Assembly (NCBI GenBank): GCA_000320545.1
Contig: ADNK01002960.1
Coordinates: forward strand, 1-64,000
From: Bigelowiella natans CCMP2755
Taxonomy: Eukaryota > Cercozoa > Chlorarachniophyceae
Direction of reading: 5' to 3'
Length of the DNA: 64,000 bases
Part shown: in pieces, positions 34,324 through 43,574 of the stretch
How positions within the stretch are numbered: the first letter of the stretch is position 1
How the letters are laid out: the number at the start of each line of letters is the position of its first letter
Notes under the pieces: model-generated
The model's input: only the letters and a program-made list of their open reading frames with translations
What the model was told of the DNA's origin: nothing
Databases searched by the model: none
Program-made: the position numbers and the translations under genes

Positions 34324-35226
34324 TCAATTCATGACACCACTTGACATTCTGTGTCTCTGTTGATTTTGTTTCACCTTTTCAAGGACATCAGCCATTTCAC
34401 CTTCAGAAGATTTCACCTTCTTCTCAACTTTTTTCATGGCTTTTTTCACTTTGCTTTTCTTTTGAGACACTTCACCCAAAACATCATTTGGTGTTTTGTT
34501 GCCTTGACCACTTGCTTCTTTTTTCAATTCACTTTTTGCTTTGTTTGTTGAATTTTCTAGTGCTTTTCCACTTCTCAAATCCATCAGCTGTTGCTCTGGT
34601 CTTCCATTCCCATCAATTTGTGCTTTCAATGAATCCACAGCTTCATCTGTGGATTGCATTTGTGTTGGATCAAATCCTGATCTTGCTGATGCTTCACCTT
34701 TTGCATCATCACATCTTTTCACAGCTTCATCTGATGATTCATCTTCAACACCATCAAATCGTTTCACACCTTCTTCTCTCAAATTGGAAACACCTTCGCT
34801 AAATGAACCAACACCTGGTCCTCTTTTGTTGAAATCTGATTCACCAGCAGCACATGCGGTTCCTGCCTGTGGCACAGTGTCACATGGTGAAGATTTTGTG
34901 TTGGCAGATTCAATGGCACCTTGAATTGCCAATCCACCTGCCATCAATTCTGGAGCAAATGCCCCTCCTGCAGCAACATCAGCTGAAGCAATTCCAGTCC
35001 CTGCGAGTGCCTGTTGGACTTCTTGTTTTTTTGGTTGATCTCCAACTTCATGTGCTCCTTTTTCAATTTCATCACCTGCTGTGATGGATGCATCTTTGAT
35101 GGCATCTCCTGCTTTTGTGAAGTCTTTTTTCATTTGTTCACTGATGTGTCCTGATGATTTTTGTGCATCATTAGCAGCTTTTTTTGTTCCATCTTTCATT
35201 TCATCAAATGATCCCATTGTCATCAT
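34324..35226 (-). CDS. Amphipathic, LEA-like element protein with a Gly/Ala-rich hydrophobic segment
   Basis: 300 codons from ATG at 35,226 (several ATG close together; GTG at 35,247 is less likely). The N-terminal part is a charged amphipathic helix (KDGTKKAANDAQKSSGHISE), then a Gly/Ala-rich hydrophobic stretch (AAGGAFAPELMAGGLAIQGA) that may insert in or disrupt a membrane, then charged helices and a Lys-rich end. This layout resembles minor virion or membrane-active proteins. No family is recognised. Upstream it shares a short divergent intergenic region with 35,273-35,626. Confidence 0.45.
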   Translation of the reverse strand: MMTMGSFDEMKDGTKKAANDAQKSSGHISEQMKKDFTKAGDAIKDASITAGDEIEKGAHEVGDQPKKQEVQQALAGTGIASADVAAGGAFAPELMAGGLAIQGAIESANTKSSPCDTVPQAGTACAAGESDFNKRGPGVGSFSEGVSNLREEGVKRFDGVEDESSDEAVKRCDDAKGEASARSGFDPTQMQSTDEAVDSLKAQIDGNGRPEQQLMDLRSGKALENSTNKAKSELKKEASGQGNKTPNDVLGEVSQKKSKVKKAMKKVEKKVKSSEGEMADVLEKVKQNQQRHRMSSGVMN

Positions 35227-35272
35227 GAGAACAGAAAAAATTGTCACAGCACTTCATTTGTGACTGTTTGTG

Positions 35273-35626
35273 ATGATTGTTCCACAATCTGTGGAATGCA
35301 AAATGGATGAAAAACAACAAAAAGTTGCAGACATCAATGATTCCAAAGAATGTGAAGATGGAACAATGGAAGAGATGCTGCACAGAAAAGAATTGGAGGA
35401 TGAAAAATTTGTCAACACTCATCAGAGCTGCTGCCTCACAAGTGATGAAAGAGCATTGGAGTTTTTCCTCAAATCTGGTGTGATGTTCAGTGTTTTGATG
35501 TTCAGCATGATTCAAGTTGTGACAGTAGGAAATGTGGCAGAAAGAAATGCTTTTTTGAACATTGTCATTCTGACACTTGGAACATTTCTGCCATCTCCTA
35601 AAATCAAAGAAGATGAGAAAAAGTGA
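35273..35626 (+). CDS. Small membrane protein with two TM segments (LPSPK motif)
   Basis: 117 codons from ATG at 35,273. A charged N-terminal half is followed by two hydrophobic helices: ALEFFLKSGVMFSVLMFSMI (about residues 68-90) and NAFLNIVILTLGTFLPSPKI (about 98-112), then a short KEDEKK tail. A small membrane protein ending in a LPSPK-type turn recurs in algal viruses and PLVs; I infer a virion membrane or assembly role. One of the few plus-strand genes in the structural block. Confidence 0.5.
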   Translation: MIVPQSVECKMDEKQQKVADINDSKECEDGTMEEMLHRKELEDEKFVNTHQSCCLTSDERALEFFLKSGVMFSVLMFSMIQVVTVGNVAERNAFLNIVILTLGTFLPSPKIKEDEKK

Positions 35627-35627
35627 T

Positions 35628-36191
35628 TCATCCAAGTTTTGTGGTCGCATCATCGACAGATGCAGAACCTTCCACAGAAACTGGAATTGCCCTGTCAGGA
35701 TCTGGCAAGTCGTGCAAATCTGCATTGAATTTGTTTTCCACTTCACTCACAAGCTCAGATTTTTCAATGTCACGAACACTCTGATGATCACCATGAACAC
35801 CTCCCGTGGCCTGGTTCAATGAGATGTTTTTCAATGTTTTTTTTGATGACTTGCCATCATTGTGAGCCATCTCGTCTGCTACAGTTGCCAATGCAACGGC
35901 CAATCCAAATTGTGGAAACACAACTTGAGCTCCCTGATGCACAACACCAAGACCACCGTGAGACATGGAATCCAATTTGTTCAATGCTCCTTCAGCTTCA
36001 TTCATGGTGGTAACTGGATGTGTTGGTTCATCTTTGAGACAATTTGCTCCTTTTTTTGTTCCTTTGTTTGTGGGCTTAGTTGCTTTTTCTGTGGGAATTC
36101 TTGGAATGTGTGTTGGTTTTGGTTTTGGAAAGTGTGGCTTTGGAAAGTGAATTGGTTTTGGTTTTGGTGGTGAAGAATTGTTGTTTCCCAC
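35628..36191 (-). CDS. Putatively N-myristoylated element protein (G-N-N-N-S-S start), start codon GTG
   Basis: 187 codons. The N-terminus GNNNSSPPKPKP fits an N-myristoylation signal (Gly2, Ser6) but the initiating codon is GTG, so as it stands the modification would depend on non-ATG initiation. A Pro/Lys repeat follows (HFPKPHFPKPKP), then a hydrophobic segment (VVFPQFGLAVALATVADEMA, about residues 88-110). Virion myristoyl proteins are common in related viruses. No Tyr. It overlaps the next gene in another frame by 190 bp. Confidence 0.45.
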   Translation of the reverse strand: MGNNNSSPPKPKPIHFPKPHFPKPKPTHIPRIPTEKATKPTNKGTKKGANCLKDEPTHPVTTMNEAEGALNKLDSMSHGGLGVVHQGAQVVFPQFGLAVALATVADEMAHNDGKSSKKTLKNISLNQATGGVHGDHQSVRDIEKSELVSEVENKFNADLHDLPDPDRAIPVSVEGSASVDDATTKLG

Positions 36192-36427
36192 GTGTCATTG
36201 TCATCACTTAGACAACAATTAATTGACATTTGATGCCTTTTGAACGTTCGTTTGATGCTTGCAGGCACTTCTTTTCTCATGAAAAAACGAGAATCAGGCA
36301 TCACAGCTGGTTTTTTCAAGTGTGAAAAAGGATTTTTTGATTTTTTTTGTGCCACTAACATGTGATGATGATTTGTTCCTGATTTTTTCAAATGTGATTC
36401 TGGCAAAAGTTCATCCACATCAATCAT
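36002..36427 (-). CDS. Hypothetical element protein, tail overlapping the myristoyl gene
   Basis: 141 codons, ATG at 36,427. The first 80 residues (MIDVDELLPESHLKKSG; NPFSHLKKPAVMPDSRFFM) look like a real small virion-type protein. The last 60, Gln/His rich, are read in an alternative frame over the neighbouring gene and may be an artefactual extension, because TAA stops are missing in this region. Function unknown. Confidence 0.35.
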   Translation of the reverse strand: MIDVDELLPESHLKKSGTNHHHMLVAQKKSKNPFSHLKKPAVMPDSRFFMRKEVPASIKRTFKRHQMSINCCLSDDNDTWETTILHHQNQNQFTFQSHTFQNQNQHTFQEFPQKKQLSPQTKEQKKEQIVSKMNQHIQLPP

Positions 36428-37218
36428 GCTTGGACATTCATGAAACTTTCAAAGTTCATCACACACCTTTCACTTGTTGGTTGCTCACGATCATGATGTG
36501 AAAATGAACAATCCACAGTGGACATTTCATCAAACATTTCTGCAATTTTTTTCTTGGTGCGTTTGCCCATTGATGTTTCTTCAGCTGTCTTTTTTGATTC
36601 ACTTGAAGGCTGTCTGCTGAAAACAATCAAGTGTTCGGCATTGGTGCGAACATCTGGTTGAACTGTTTTGTGACACTGACTGGTGATCCAAACACATGTG
36701 CCACATTTTCCACCAGCAAAGAACAAATCTTTCAATGTTTTGCTCTTCATCACTTTTTTGTCAGATGCGAAATCATCAATTGTCATCAACGTTTTTTTCA
36801 TGGGTTTCTTTTTGTCTTTTTATTCTTTTTGTTCTCGCATCATTTTGTGAACCACAGCACCAAACTCTTTCTCTTTGAACTTTTCTTCAAATTTCATTTC
36901 TGCTTTTTCGTTTTTTGTTTTTGTTTCCATGTGTTCTTCTTCGCAATTCACATTGGGCGAGCAAAGTGAAACAACATCAAAAAAGTTTCTCAAACATCTT
37001 TCACGAGTGAGCAAATTCACCATTGCAACACTTTCACCTGATCCAGTAGGAGCTATGAATGAGCATCTGTCAGGAAAAGATGGAATCAAGCCGCAATTGT
37101 TGTGCATCTGTTCAGATTCATTTTTCAATGTGGGTTTCACATCTGGTTTTTTGCATGCTTTTTCAGTCATCATCATGATTGTGATGGATGATGATGATTG
37201 TGATGAAACGATGGTCAT
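36424..37218 (-). pseudogene. A32-like (FtsK/HerA superfamily) DNA packaging ATPase, broken
   Basis: Two same-frame ORFs (37,218-36,820 and 36,801-36,424) separated by one TAA. N-terminal part: FPDRCSFIAPTGSGESV (Walker A, with Glu where the catalytic Lys belongs) and a strand FFDVVSLCSP. C-terminal part: TLMTIDDFASD (Walker B), then GTCVWITSQCHKTVQPDVRT (the sensor-like motif typical of A32 ATPases) and HLIVFSR. The Walker A codon pair is GGT-GAA, where an AAA Lys codon would form TpA after GGT. Two independent lesions (lost Lys, in-frame TAA) make it a probable pseudogene. It would have pumped DNA into capsids. Confidence 0.75.
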
Positions 37219-38387
37219 TGAAAAAATGGATCACTGGCATCTTTCATTTGTTTTGATTTGATGCAAGCAGTGCACACATCTGCTACTTCATCTTTCTTCT
37301 TTTTGCATGCTTGAGACATGTGATGAGGCACTGCACCGTGAGTGTGATTGATTTTGAATGCAGGTCGCAATTCCTTTGGATCAAAACCTCTTGCTTTGAA
37401 CGGAGGTTCAACTGGAACTTCAACTTTTAGTGCTTTCACATTGGCCATCTTTGCCAACAATTTAGCAGATGGTTTAGCATCATCAATGGCCTCTTGCAAT
37501 TGAGGTCTGCAAATTTCACTTGTGTCATCCACTTCTTTCACCTTTGATCTTGCTTGAGATTTGACAAATGGGTTTTTGGAATTGGCATCACAATTGATTT
37601 GTGATTCATTGGTTGCATTGTGTTCACCTCCGAATGGATGGGTTGCTTCATCAATCAATCCTTGCCTTGTCTTGGTCTGATGGATTGCATTTTGTCTTTC
37701 CAAAATTTCAGGTAGCGGTCTTTGGAAGTCGTTGCACTCTTTGATTTCTTTCAAAGATGAATCTGTCAGTTTTTTCTCACCCATGTCGTCTGGTGTTGAT
37801 TCAAATCCAGCAGGTGCTGTTGCAGGCACCACTGGGGTCAAACCAAATCCTGGTTGTTGATTGAATCTTTGTGATGGTGTTGCTTGTGTCTCTCTGCCAT
37901 CAACATCATTTGATCTTGCTAATGCTGGTAGTTTTGCTTCTTGTGCCATCTGTTGTTGTCCATTTCCTGGTGCTGGTCCTCCTGGTGCTGGTCCTCCTGG
38001 TGCTGGTCCTCCTGGTGCTGGTCCTCCTGGTGCTGGTCCTCCTGGTGCTGGTCCTCCTGGTGGCATTGGTGGCCTTGGTTTTCTGGGATCTTCTGTTGGA
38101 TTTCCAACATCATGACCTTTGTTTCTAGCCAAAATGTTCAAACTCGTTTGCACATTCGATGAATGCAACGTGTTTCTTGTCATTGGACTGATTGCCTTGG
38201 TTTCTGTTTTTCTCACCACAACTGTGCCTTTGCCTCCAACTGTGTCTTTGTCATTGATCATCCAAAGAAGATGATCAACATTGACTTTGCTTGGATCTTT
38301 GTTTCCTTCACCATCTTCTCTTGTCAATGGAAAACATCTGTTCCATTCGTCAATGAACACTTTTTCTTCTGGTCTCAAATTGCTCAC
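37215..38387 (-). CDS. Proline-rich element protein with six GGPAP repeats, start GTG
   Basis: 390 codons from GTG 38,387 (no upstream ATG before a TGA). The N-terminus [20 protein letters not shown] is folded-looking. The middle holds six exact GGPAP units encoded by a 15-bp repeat at 37,966-38,055, and a Cys-containing C-terminus ([19 protein letters not shown]) could bind metal. The start reads catGTGagc; an A in place of the G would give TATG. It overlaps the packaging ATPase by 4 bp. Function unknown; the Pro-rich linker suggests a two-domain structural or assembly protein. Confidence 0.5.
   Translation of the reverse strand: MSNLRPEEKVFIDEWNRCFPLTREDGEGNKDPSKVNVDHLLWMINDKDTVGGKGTVVVRKTETKAISPMTRNTLHSSNVQTSLNILARNKGHDVGNPTEDPRKPRPPMPPGGPAPGGPAPGGPAPGGPAPGGPAPGGPAPGNGQQQMAQEAKLPALARSNDVDGRETQATPSQRFNQQPGFGLTPVVPATAPAGFESTPDDMGEKKLTDSSLKEIKECNDFQRPLPEILERQNAIHQTKTRQGLIDEATHPFGGEHNATNESQINCDANSKNPFVKSQARSKVKEVDDTSEICRPQLQEAIDDAKPSAKLLAKMANVKALKVEVPVEPPFKARGFDPKELRPAFKINHTHGAVPHHMSQACKKKKDEVADVCTACIKSKQMKDASDPFFQ
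37966..38055 (-). repeat. 15-bp tandem repeat x6 encoding GGPAP
   Basis: Six identical copies of cctggtgctggtcct on the plus strand. Perfect identity suggests recent expansion or selection against drift. It contains no TpA. Confidence 0.95.
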
Positions 38388-38445
38388 ATGTTGATTGAGT
38401 TGAGATCATTTTTTTCAAACGTGAAAATCTGAACCATTTCAATGA

Positions 38446-38670
38446 ATGTCTGACAAGGAAAAACAAAAAGCATGTTGCAAATTGAATGGAGAAAAAATGA
38501 CAGCACACCAAAAGAAGAGATGTCAAGAAAAAAAAGAGAAGATGAGTGAACACAACAAGAAACATTTTGAGGATGTTCGTGAACCAAAAACAAAAGAGGA
38601 GGAAAAGAAGAAAAAAGAAATTCCAAAGGTTCCTGAAAAAGTTGATGGTGTGACAGTGTCATTTGATTGA
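38446..38670 (+). CDS. Small basic element protein
   Basis: 74 codons, ATG start, Lys/Glu/Gln rich (SDKEKQKACCKLNGEKMTAH; QEKKEKMSEHNKKHF), ending VDGVTVSFD. Resembles small basic proteins next to PLV replication genes; function unknown. Confidence 0.4.
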   Translation: MSDKEKQKACCKLNGEKMTAHQKKRCQEKKEKMSEHNKKHFEDVREPKTKEEEKKKKEIPKVPEKVDGVTVSFD

Positions 38671-38711
38671 TGTTCGTTCAAAATCATTGCAAAACACATG
38701 GTCACATTGCA

Positions 38712-38966
38712 ATGAGCAACAATGACAAGGATGAAAAAGTTCCAACAAAACCAAAGGTCAATGATGAAACTGCAGAAGCATTCATGAAGAACATTGACAA
38801 TCATGAGGGACAAAATGGAGACACATTGATTGAACTTGGTCTTGCTGAACCAGACGTTGAAGAAAAAGAACAACACAGTGAACCATCTTGGTGCAATGGA
38901 TTTGAGGATGTCAACAATCACAATGACAACGTCAATGGTCACAAAACAAAAACCATCAATGTTTGA
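38712..38966 (+). CDS. Small acidic element protein
   Basis: 84 codons from ATG 38,712; an in-frame ATG at 38,670 overlaps the previous gene stop and is less likely. Acidic, Asn/Asp/Glu rich, with a helical middle (DETAEAFMKNIDNHEGQNGD). No recognised family. Confidence 0.35.
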   Translation: MSNNDKDEKVPTKPKVNDETAEAFMKNIDNHEGQNGDTLIELGLAEPDVEEKEQHSEPSWCNGFEDVNNHNDNVNGHKTKTINV

Positions 38967-39019
38967 CTTGTTCATGATGTCATCTTGCAATCATGATGGC
39001 AATTGTGATGATCACAAAA

Positions 39020-39355
39020 TCACATTTGTTGTGTTTTGTTTCCTAACTCTTCCAATTTCTTCATGACAAAATCCAGTTTTTCTTTCAATTTGACTGATTT
39101 GCACTTTCCAAACTTGACATGTTCATCATCATCTACAAATTTTTTCTGCTCTTCGGATGGATTAGGATCACCATTGAGCATGTGTTTTTCAGTTCTTTTG
39201 TGTCGAGACAGTGATGCTGATCCAATCATGCAATTGCAGGCTTCACATTCCACCTTTCGTAGCCATTTTTGAGAGTTCTTTTTGCAGCATTCTTTCACAT
39301 GTCCTGAAGTTTTGGATTCAAAAGATTTTTTTGATCCTGGATTCGTTTTGCTCAT
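39020..39355 (-). CDS. C2H2-type zinc finger element protein
   Basis: 111 codons, ATG start at 39,355. Residues about 33-58 contain VECEACNCMIGSASLSRHKR and TEKH: C..C, then about 12 residues, H...-.H, a C2H2 finger with a basic RHK helix. Similar single-finger proteins with a C-terminal coiled coil (here KLKEKLDFVMKKLEEL) occur in PLVs and other algal viruses. Probably DNA or RNA binding, or regulatory. It points toward the large helicase gene, which is transcribed the other way. Confidence 0.6.
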   Translation of the reverse strand: MSKTNPGSKKSFESKTSGHVKECCKKNSQKWLRKVECEACNCMIGSASLSRHKRTEKHMLNGDPNPSEEQKKFVDDDEHVKFGKCKSVKLKEKLDFVMKKLEELGNKTQQM

Positions 39356-39501
39356 TGTGATGCCATGGATTTTTTCTTTTCAAACCATTTTGTGGTCGTT
39401 TCAAAACTCTCAAAAAAACCACAGTTTTTTTTTGAATTTTCATTCGTTCAATTCTCACTTGAAGAAATCTGATCCACAATGATGATGTGTCCAATGACAC
39501 A

Positions 39502-42500
39502 ATGAAAAGTTTTTTGAAAAAATTCAGAAAGTTTAGTTCTCTTCAAAAAAAGAACTTGCAAAAGCTTTTCACTAAAATTGAAAACAAAGAGATGAAAAAT
39601 GGTCATGGATGCAACATTGACACCAACCGATCAGTTGAGATTGGTGGTAGAACTTGCAATGAATTGAATGTCAAAGGTTCACCTTTTGAAGTTGTGAATG
39701 GCAGTCTCAATTCTTTTGGAAACCTCAACGAAAGCCAACTGAAAAAAACACATCGCACAATTTGTGGTGGAACCAATGCAAGTTGCACAATTTTTGTTCA
39801 TCGCAAGGTGGATGAAGAAAGAAAACATGCTGTCAATGAATTCAATCATGAAGGACTGAGATTGGCAAGTGTGATGACTGTCAATGGTGTGGTTTTGAAA
39901 AAAACTACTCAAGCATTTGGAAATGCCATTAGTAGATTTGTCAAAATCAAATCAAAATCATTTGATGGACAAATTTGTGGAGTGTCAATGAGAAACCAAA
40001 ACATGGCTGAGGAAATGCAACACCCATCTTTTGATTGTTCTCATCACATCAAAATCATTCACAATGGATCTTGTGGTTCTGAATCACCAAGTGATCATGA
40101 TGTTGGTCAAATTGTGGTGAAAGATGACAATGACAATGTGGCCATGAATTGCAAATGCCTCAAACATGAAATTAACCAAGATGCCAAAACTTTTGGTGAC
40201 CCATTCCATCAACCTGAAAAATGCAAAAGAGAAAATTCTTGCATGTTCAATGCCATTGTGAACTCATGTGAAAAATCATTTGAAAAATTTGGGCACAAAA
40301 ATCTCACTCATGATGCTCTTTGTGACATTGTGGGAAAAAAAGAAAAAAAAAAGGATGATGCCATCACATTGGCAGAGATCAAAAAGTTTTTTGAGAAACA
40401 CAAATTGGGGCCAACCGTTTGCGACAACGTGCACAATTTGGTTGATGAGTTTGCACCTGAGAAACACAATGAGCACATCTCACCACGAAACTTTGGAGTT
40501 GTGGTTCATGACAATCATGCTTGTTTGCTCAATCACCAAATCAAAGAATTGGAACAGAAAAAAAAAGAAGTGGAACACGTTGAATGCACATTGCAAGCAC
40601 ATGACAAATGCAAATTTGGATCAATGGATGAAGAAAAAAGTAATTGTTTCAAATTCATTGAAAACCTCAATGACATCGCATCTCACATTGAAACAGTGAA
40701 TGATGAATGGATCAAATGTTTTCATTGTGGCGATGTGAGGGAATTGTTGATTGAAATGATTGATGTTCACAAGTGCGAACCAAGAATGTTTTTTCAACAC
40801 AACAGAACACTTTCTTTGTCATTCAGAATTGGCAACAAACCATGTGTTGTGTCTCATCCTGACTGTGACAATGTGAATGACATCATCACTTGTGATGTGA
40901 ATGAAAATGACTGTGAAAATTTTGTGAAAGCAGATGATGACTTCCATCAAAAAATTGTCAAAAAAGAACACATGAGCATTTTCAACGATGAAGCATCAAG
41001 AATGAATGAAGCACATCCTGAAGGACCTGCTGTGGGAAGACCAAGTGATGATGCTGTTGGAAATGGCATTGATGTCAACAAATGTCACACTTGGGCTTCA
41101 AAATCAATCTCTCGAATTCCCATTTTTCATCATTTTGATGATCATGTTGAACATGATGATCATTCTGTGGAAGACCTTGCAATGTGTGTTGCAATGAGTT
41201 CAGATGGAGTTGAAGCTCACAATGTCTTGTCACCTGAAAGATGCAACAGAGCATGTGGATTTGAATTGAAACAAACGAATGAAAGTGGTCACGATGCACT
41301 GCACTGCATTGGACCTTCCAATGTTGCTGCTGTTGAATTTAGCAAAGCAGTTGATGAACTGTGTGAAACAGAACTTGGAACCATCAATGCTGACAAATTC
41401 ACACGTGACAAAATCACAGGACAGCTTGAGAAGAAATGCAATCATGAATCAGTGTGTGAAATTTGCAAAAATTTGAATGAAGCAAACCATCACAAGAAAT
41501 CATTTGGCGGCGAAATTGACCCCATCAGTGATGATCCATTCTCACTTGTGAGAACCACTGAAAAACTGGCAAGAGAAACATTCAAACCCATCAAAGATGT
41601 GACACATGATCTTGTTTCCATTGAGATGTTTGATTCATGTGACAAATGTTCATCTGCAGGATTGCATCCCATGGCTGTTGAAACTGATTGTGTCATTGTG
41701 AGAGATGAAGTTGATGAGATTGAACCTCACTTTGATTTTGACAAAGACATTGGTGGTGTGAAATTGGAGGAAAAAACTAAGGTCATGGATCAACACTTCA
41801 TTCCTTTGGAAAATGAAGTGGTAGAACCTGAAACAATTGACATTGACAAGATTGACATTGTGAATGAATGGAATGCAGAAGAAATCACAAACGCATTTGA
41901 CAAGCATGATGGAACTCTTGTGAATGCTTCACTACCTGGTAGTGGCAAGAGTTGTTCAGTCAAAAAATGCAAAGGTAAAAAAATCTTGTTCGTAGCACCG
42001 TTCAATGAATCATGCCAAAATGTTCGTGAGAGCGGACACGATGCCATCACTTGTCATGGATCATTTAGCCTTGACATTCACAACAACGAATGTGAACACA
42101 TGAGAAAATTTGATATTTCACCATGTGATGTCATGTGCTTTGATGAGGTTTACATGTGTTCACTACATCAACTATCAAAAATTAAGTTATTTGTGGATAA
42201 GCATGTTGATAAAAAATTCATTGCTACTGGTGATTTAGCTCAATTGGATCCCATTGAAAACGAATGTCTGTTTAACAACATCAAAGACCTTGATGTTTGA
42301 ACAACTGAAGCTATGAATGACATGTTCCCTAATCAAATCACTCTTAAAATCTGTAAGAGAGCAAAAACAGACGAGGAAAGAAACACTCTTGCACGATTAA
42401 AACAAGAAATATTTGATGTAAAAACTGAACCATTTGATGTGCTAAAAAAACATTTTGAAGTTGTTGAAAGTATGGACAAAGTAAAGACTCTTAACAATGT

Positions 42501-42942
42501 TACCTTCTGCAACTTCAGATCCCGTTCAGTAGGTAAGTACATCCACGGTCTACAAAAGAAACCGAGAAAAAAGGTTTATGTAGATGGTATTTGCTACTAT
42601 GCTGGTATGGAGATTGTGTGTAAAAAATACAACAAGAAACCAAAACTACATGTGAACTGTGCTTATGAAATTGTTAAAGTAAGTAAAAAAGAATTTGTAA
42701 TACAGGATGTATGTGATATGGAAGAAATAAGAATTCCTATAGAATTAATTAGTAAGCATTTTAGATTATCACATGCCTCTACCTGTCATAGTTTCCAAGG
42801 ATTATCAGTAGATGGCCCTATCACCGTATTCGATACTAACACCTGTAGAATTAATCGCAAGTGGCTCTGGACTGCTATAACTCGTTCAACTGACCTATCA
42901 CAGATACAAATATATCGTGCGATAAAGAATGCTACAGATTAA
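39502..42942 (+). CDS. Large replication protein: OTU-like segment plus polymerase-like and SF1 helicase regions, interrupted by TGA
   Basis: From ATG 39,502 an open frame runs to a TGA at 42,298-42,300, then continues in the same frame to 42,942, about 1,146 codons in all. An OTU-like segment (about 40,215-40,530) has ENSCMFNAI and VVVHDNHACLLN. The middle (about 41,070-41,790) has features reminiscent of a polymerase palm (GIDVNKCHTW; ETDCVIV), tentative. The helicase has LVNASLPGSGKSCSV (motif I), MCFDEVY (II), ATGDLAQLDPIE (III), CHSFQGLSVD (V) and WLWTAITRST (VI). Walker A is intact. The TGA lies between motif III and the rest, so the gene is broken unless read through. No Tyr occurs in about 880 residues before 42,150; Tyr is common afterwards. 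Confidence 0.7.
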
Positions 42943-42950
42943 AAGAAAGT

Positions 42951-43328
42951 ATGATTTCTCAAAAACTACGAATGAAAGTATCTTCATATAAATCTCAGGA
43001 CAAAAGAGCTGGTAGAACTTGGAAAGAGAAGGAACATATTGATGAGAAATGGATAAAAAGAACTGTTAATAATCACCCTCACTGCCCTGTGTGTAGATGT
43101 GGATTTACTGCTGATAATGTTTCTGTGGATAGAATTGATAATGCTCAACCTCATCTGTGGAACAATTGTAGATTGACTTGTGTGGAATGCAATCTTAGTA
43201 GAAATAATCAACAGACTTACCCAGCATTTGGTGAGTACACCCCTCAGGATGTTGAGTTTGAAGATGGCTTTGAGGATCAATGGGTGAAACCTGGGTACGA
43301 AAACACCATCACTGGGCTGGAGCTTTGA
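42951..43328 (+). CDS. HNH-family endonuclease
   Basis: 125 codons, ATG 9 bp after the helicase stop. HCPVCRCGFTADNVSVDRID, then NNCRLTCVECNLSRNN, shows the zinc-stabilised HNH layout (CPxC ... DRID ... N ... CxxCN..R). Possible role: homing-type endonuclease or replication/packaging nuclease of the element. TpA and Tyr are normal, matching the helicase C-terminus and differing from the rest of the element. Confidence 0.7.
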   Translation: MISQKLRMKVSSYKSQDKRAGRTWKEKEHIDEKWIKRTVNNHPHCPVCRCGFTADNVSVDRIDNAQPHLWNNCRLTCVECNLSRNNQQTYPAFGEYTPQDVEFEDGFEDQWVKPGYENTITGLEL

Positions 43329-43574
43329 GGCATCGTGTGCCCGAAAATTTGACATTCAATGTCTTTGCCATATCAGCCACACGTGTCAGTTCTTCACCGG
43401 AGACTCTCCCCGCTGCTGGTCATTCCGGGATGAAAATGGGAGTCCCTAATCTTCGGACACTAACGGACACTAACGGGCAATACCGGAAATACTCCCGGTA
43501 ATGCTCTTTCCGGGGATTCGCCGCAACGAGAGTCTCCCGTGAAGATCTTCACACCAGACTCGAAATCAGACTCG
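43329..43574. other. Short non-coding spacer with imperfect tandem ggacactaac repeats
   Basis: Between the HNH gene and the Crinkler-like gene. Contains cggacactaacggacactaa and related ccgg-rich steps (43,455-43,520), possibly regulatory. Composition is host-like, with CpG present. Confidence 0.4.

Noticed and set aside
28203-35084. Many plus-strand ORFs of 60-150 codons opposite the capsid and fibre genes
   Set aside because: They are antisense shadows that stay open because TAA/TAG are scarce in this region; composition is His/Gln/Leu biased with no motifs.
25360-41930. CpG methylation decay as the sole explanation of the odd composition
   Set aside because: It would not remove TpA or Tyr codons, and the CTAG-rich islands with the same TpA signature keep abundant CpG.
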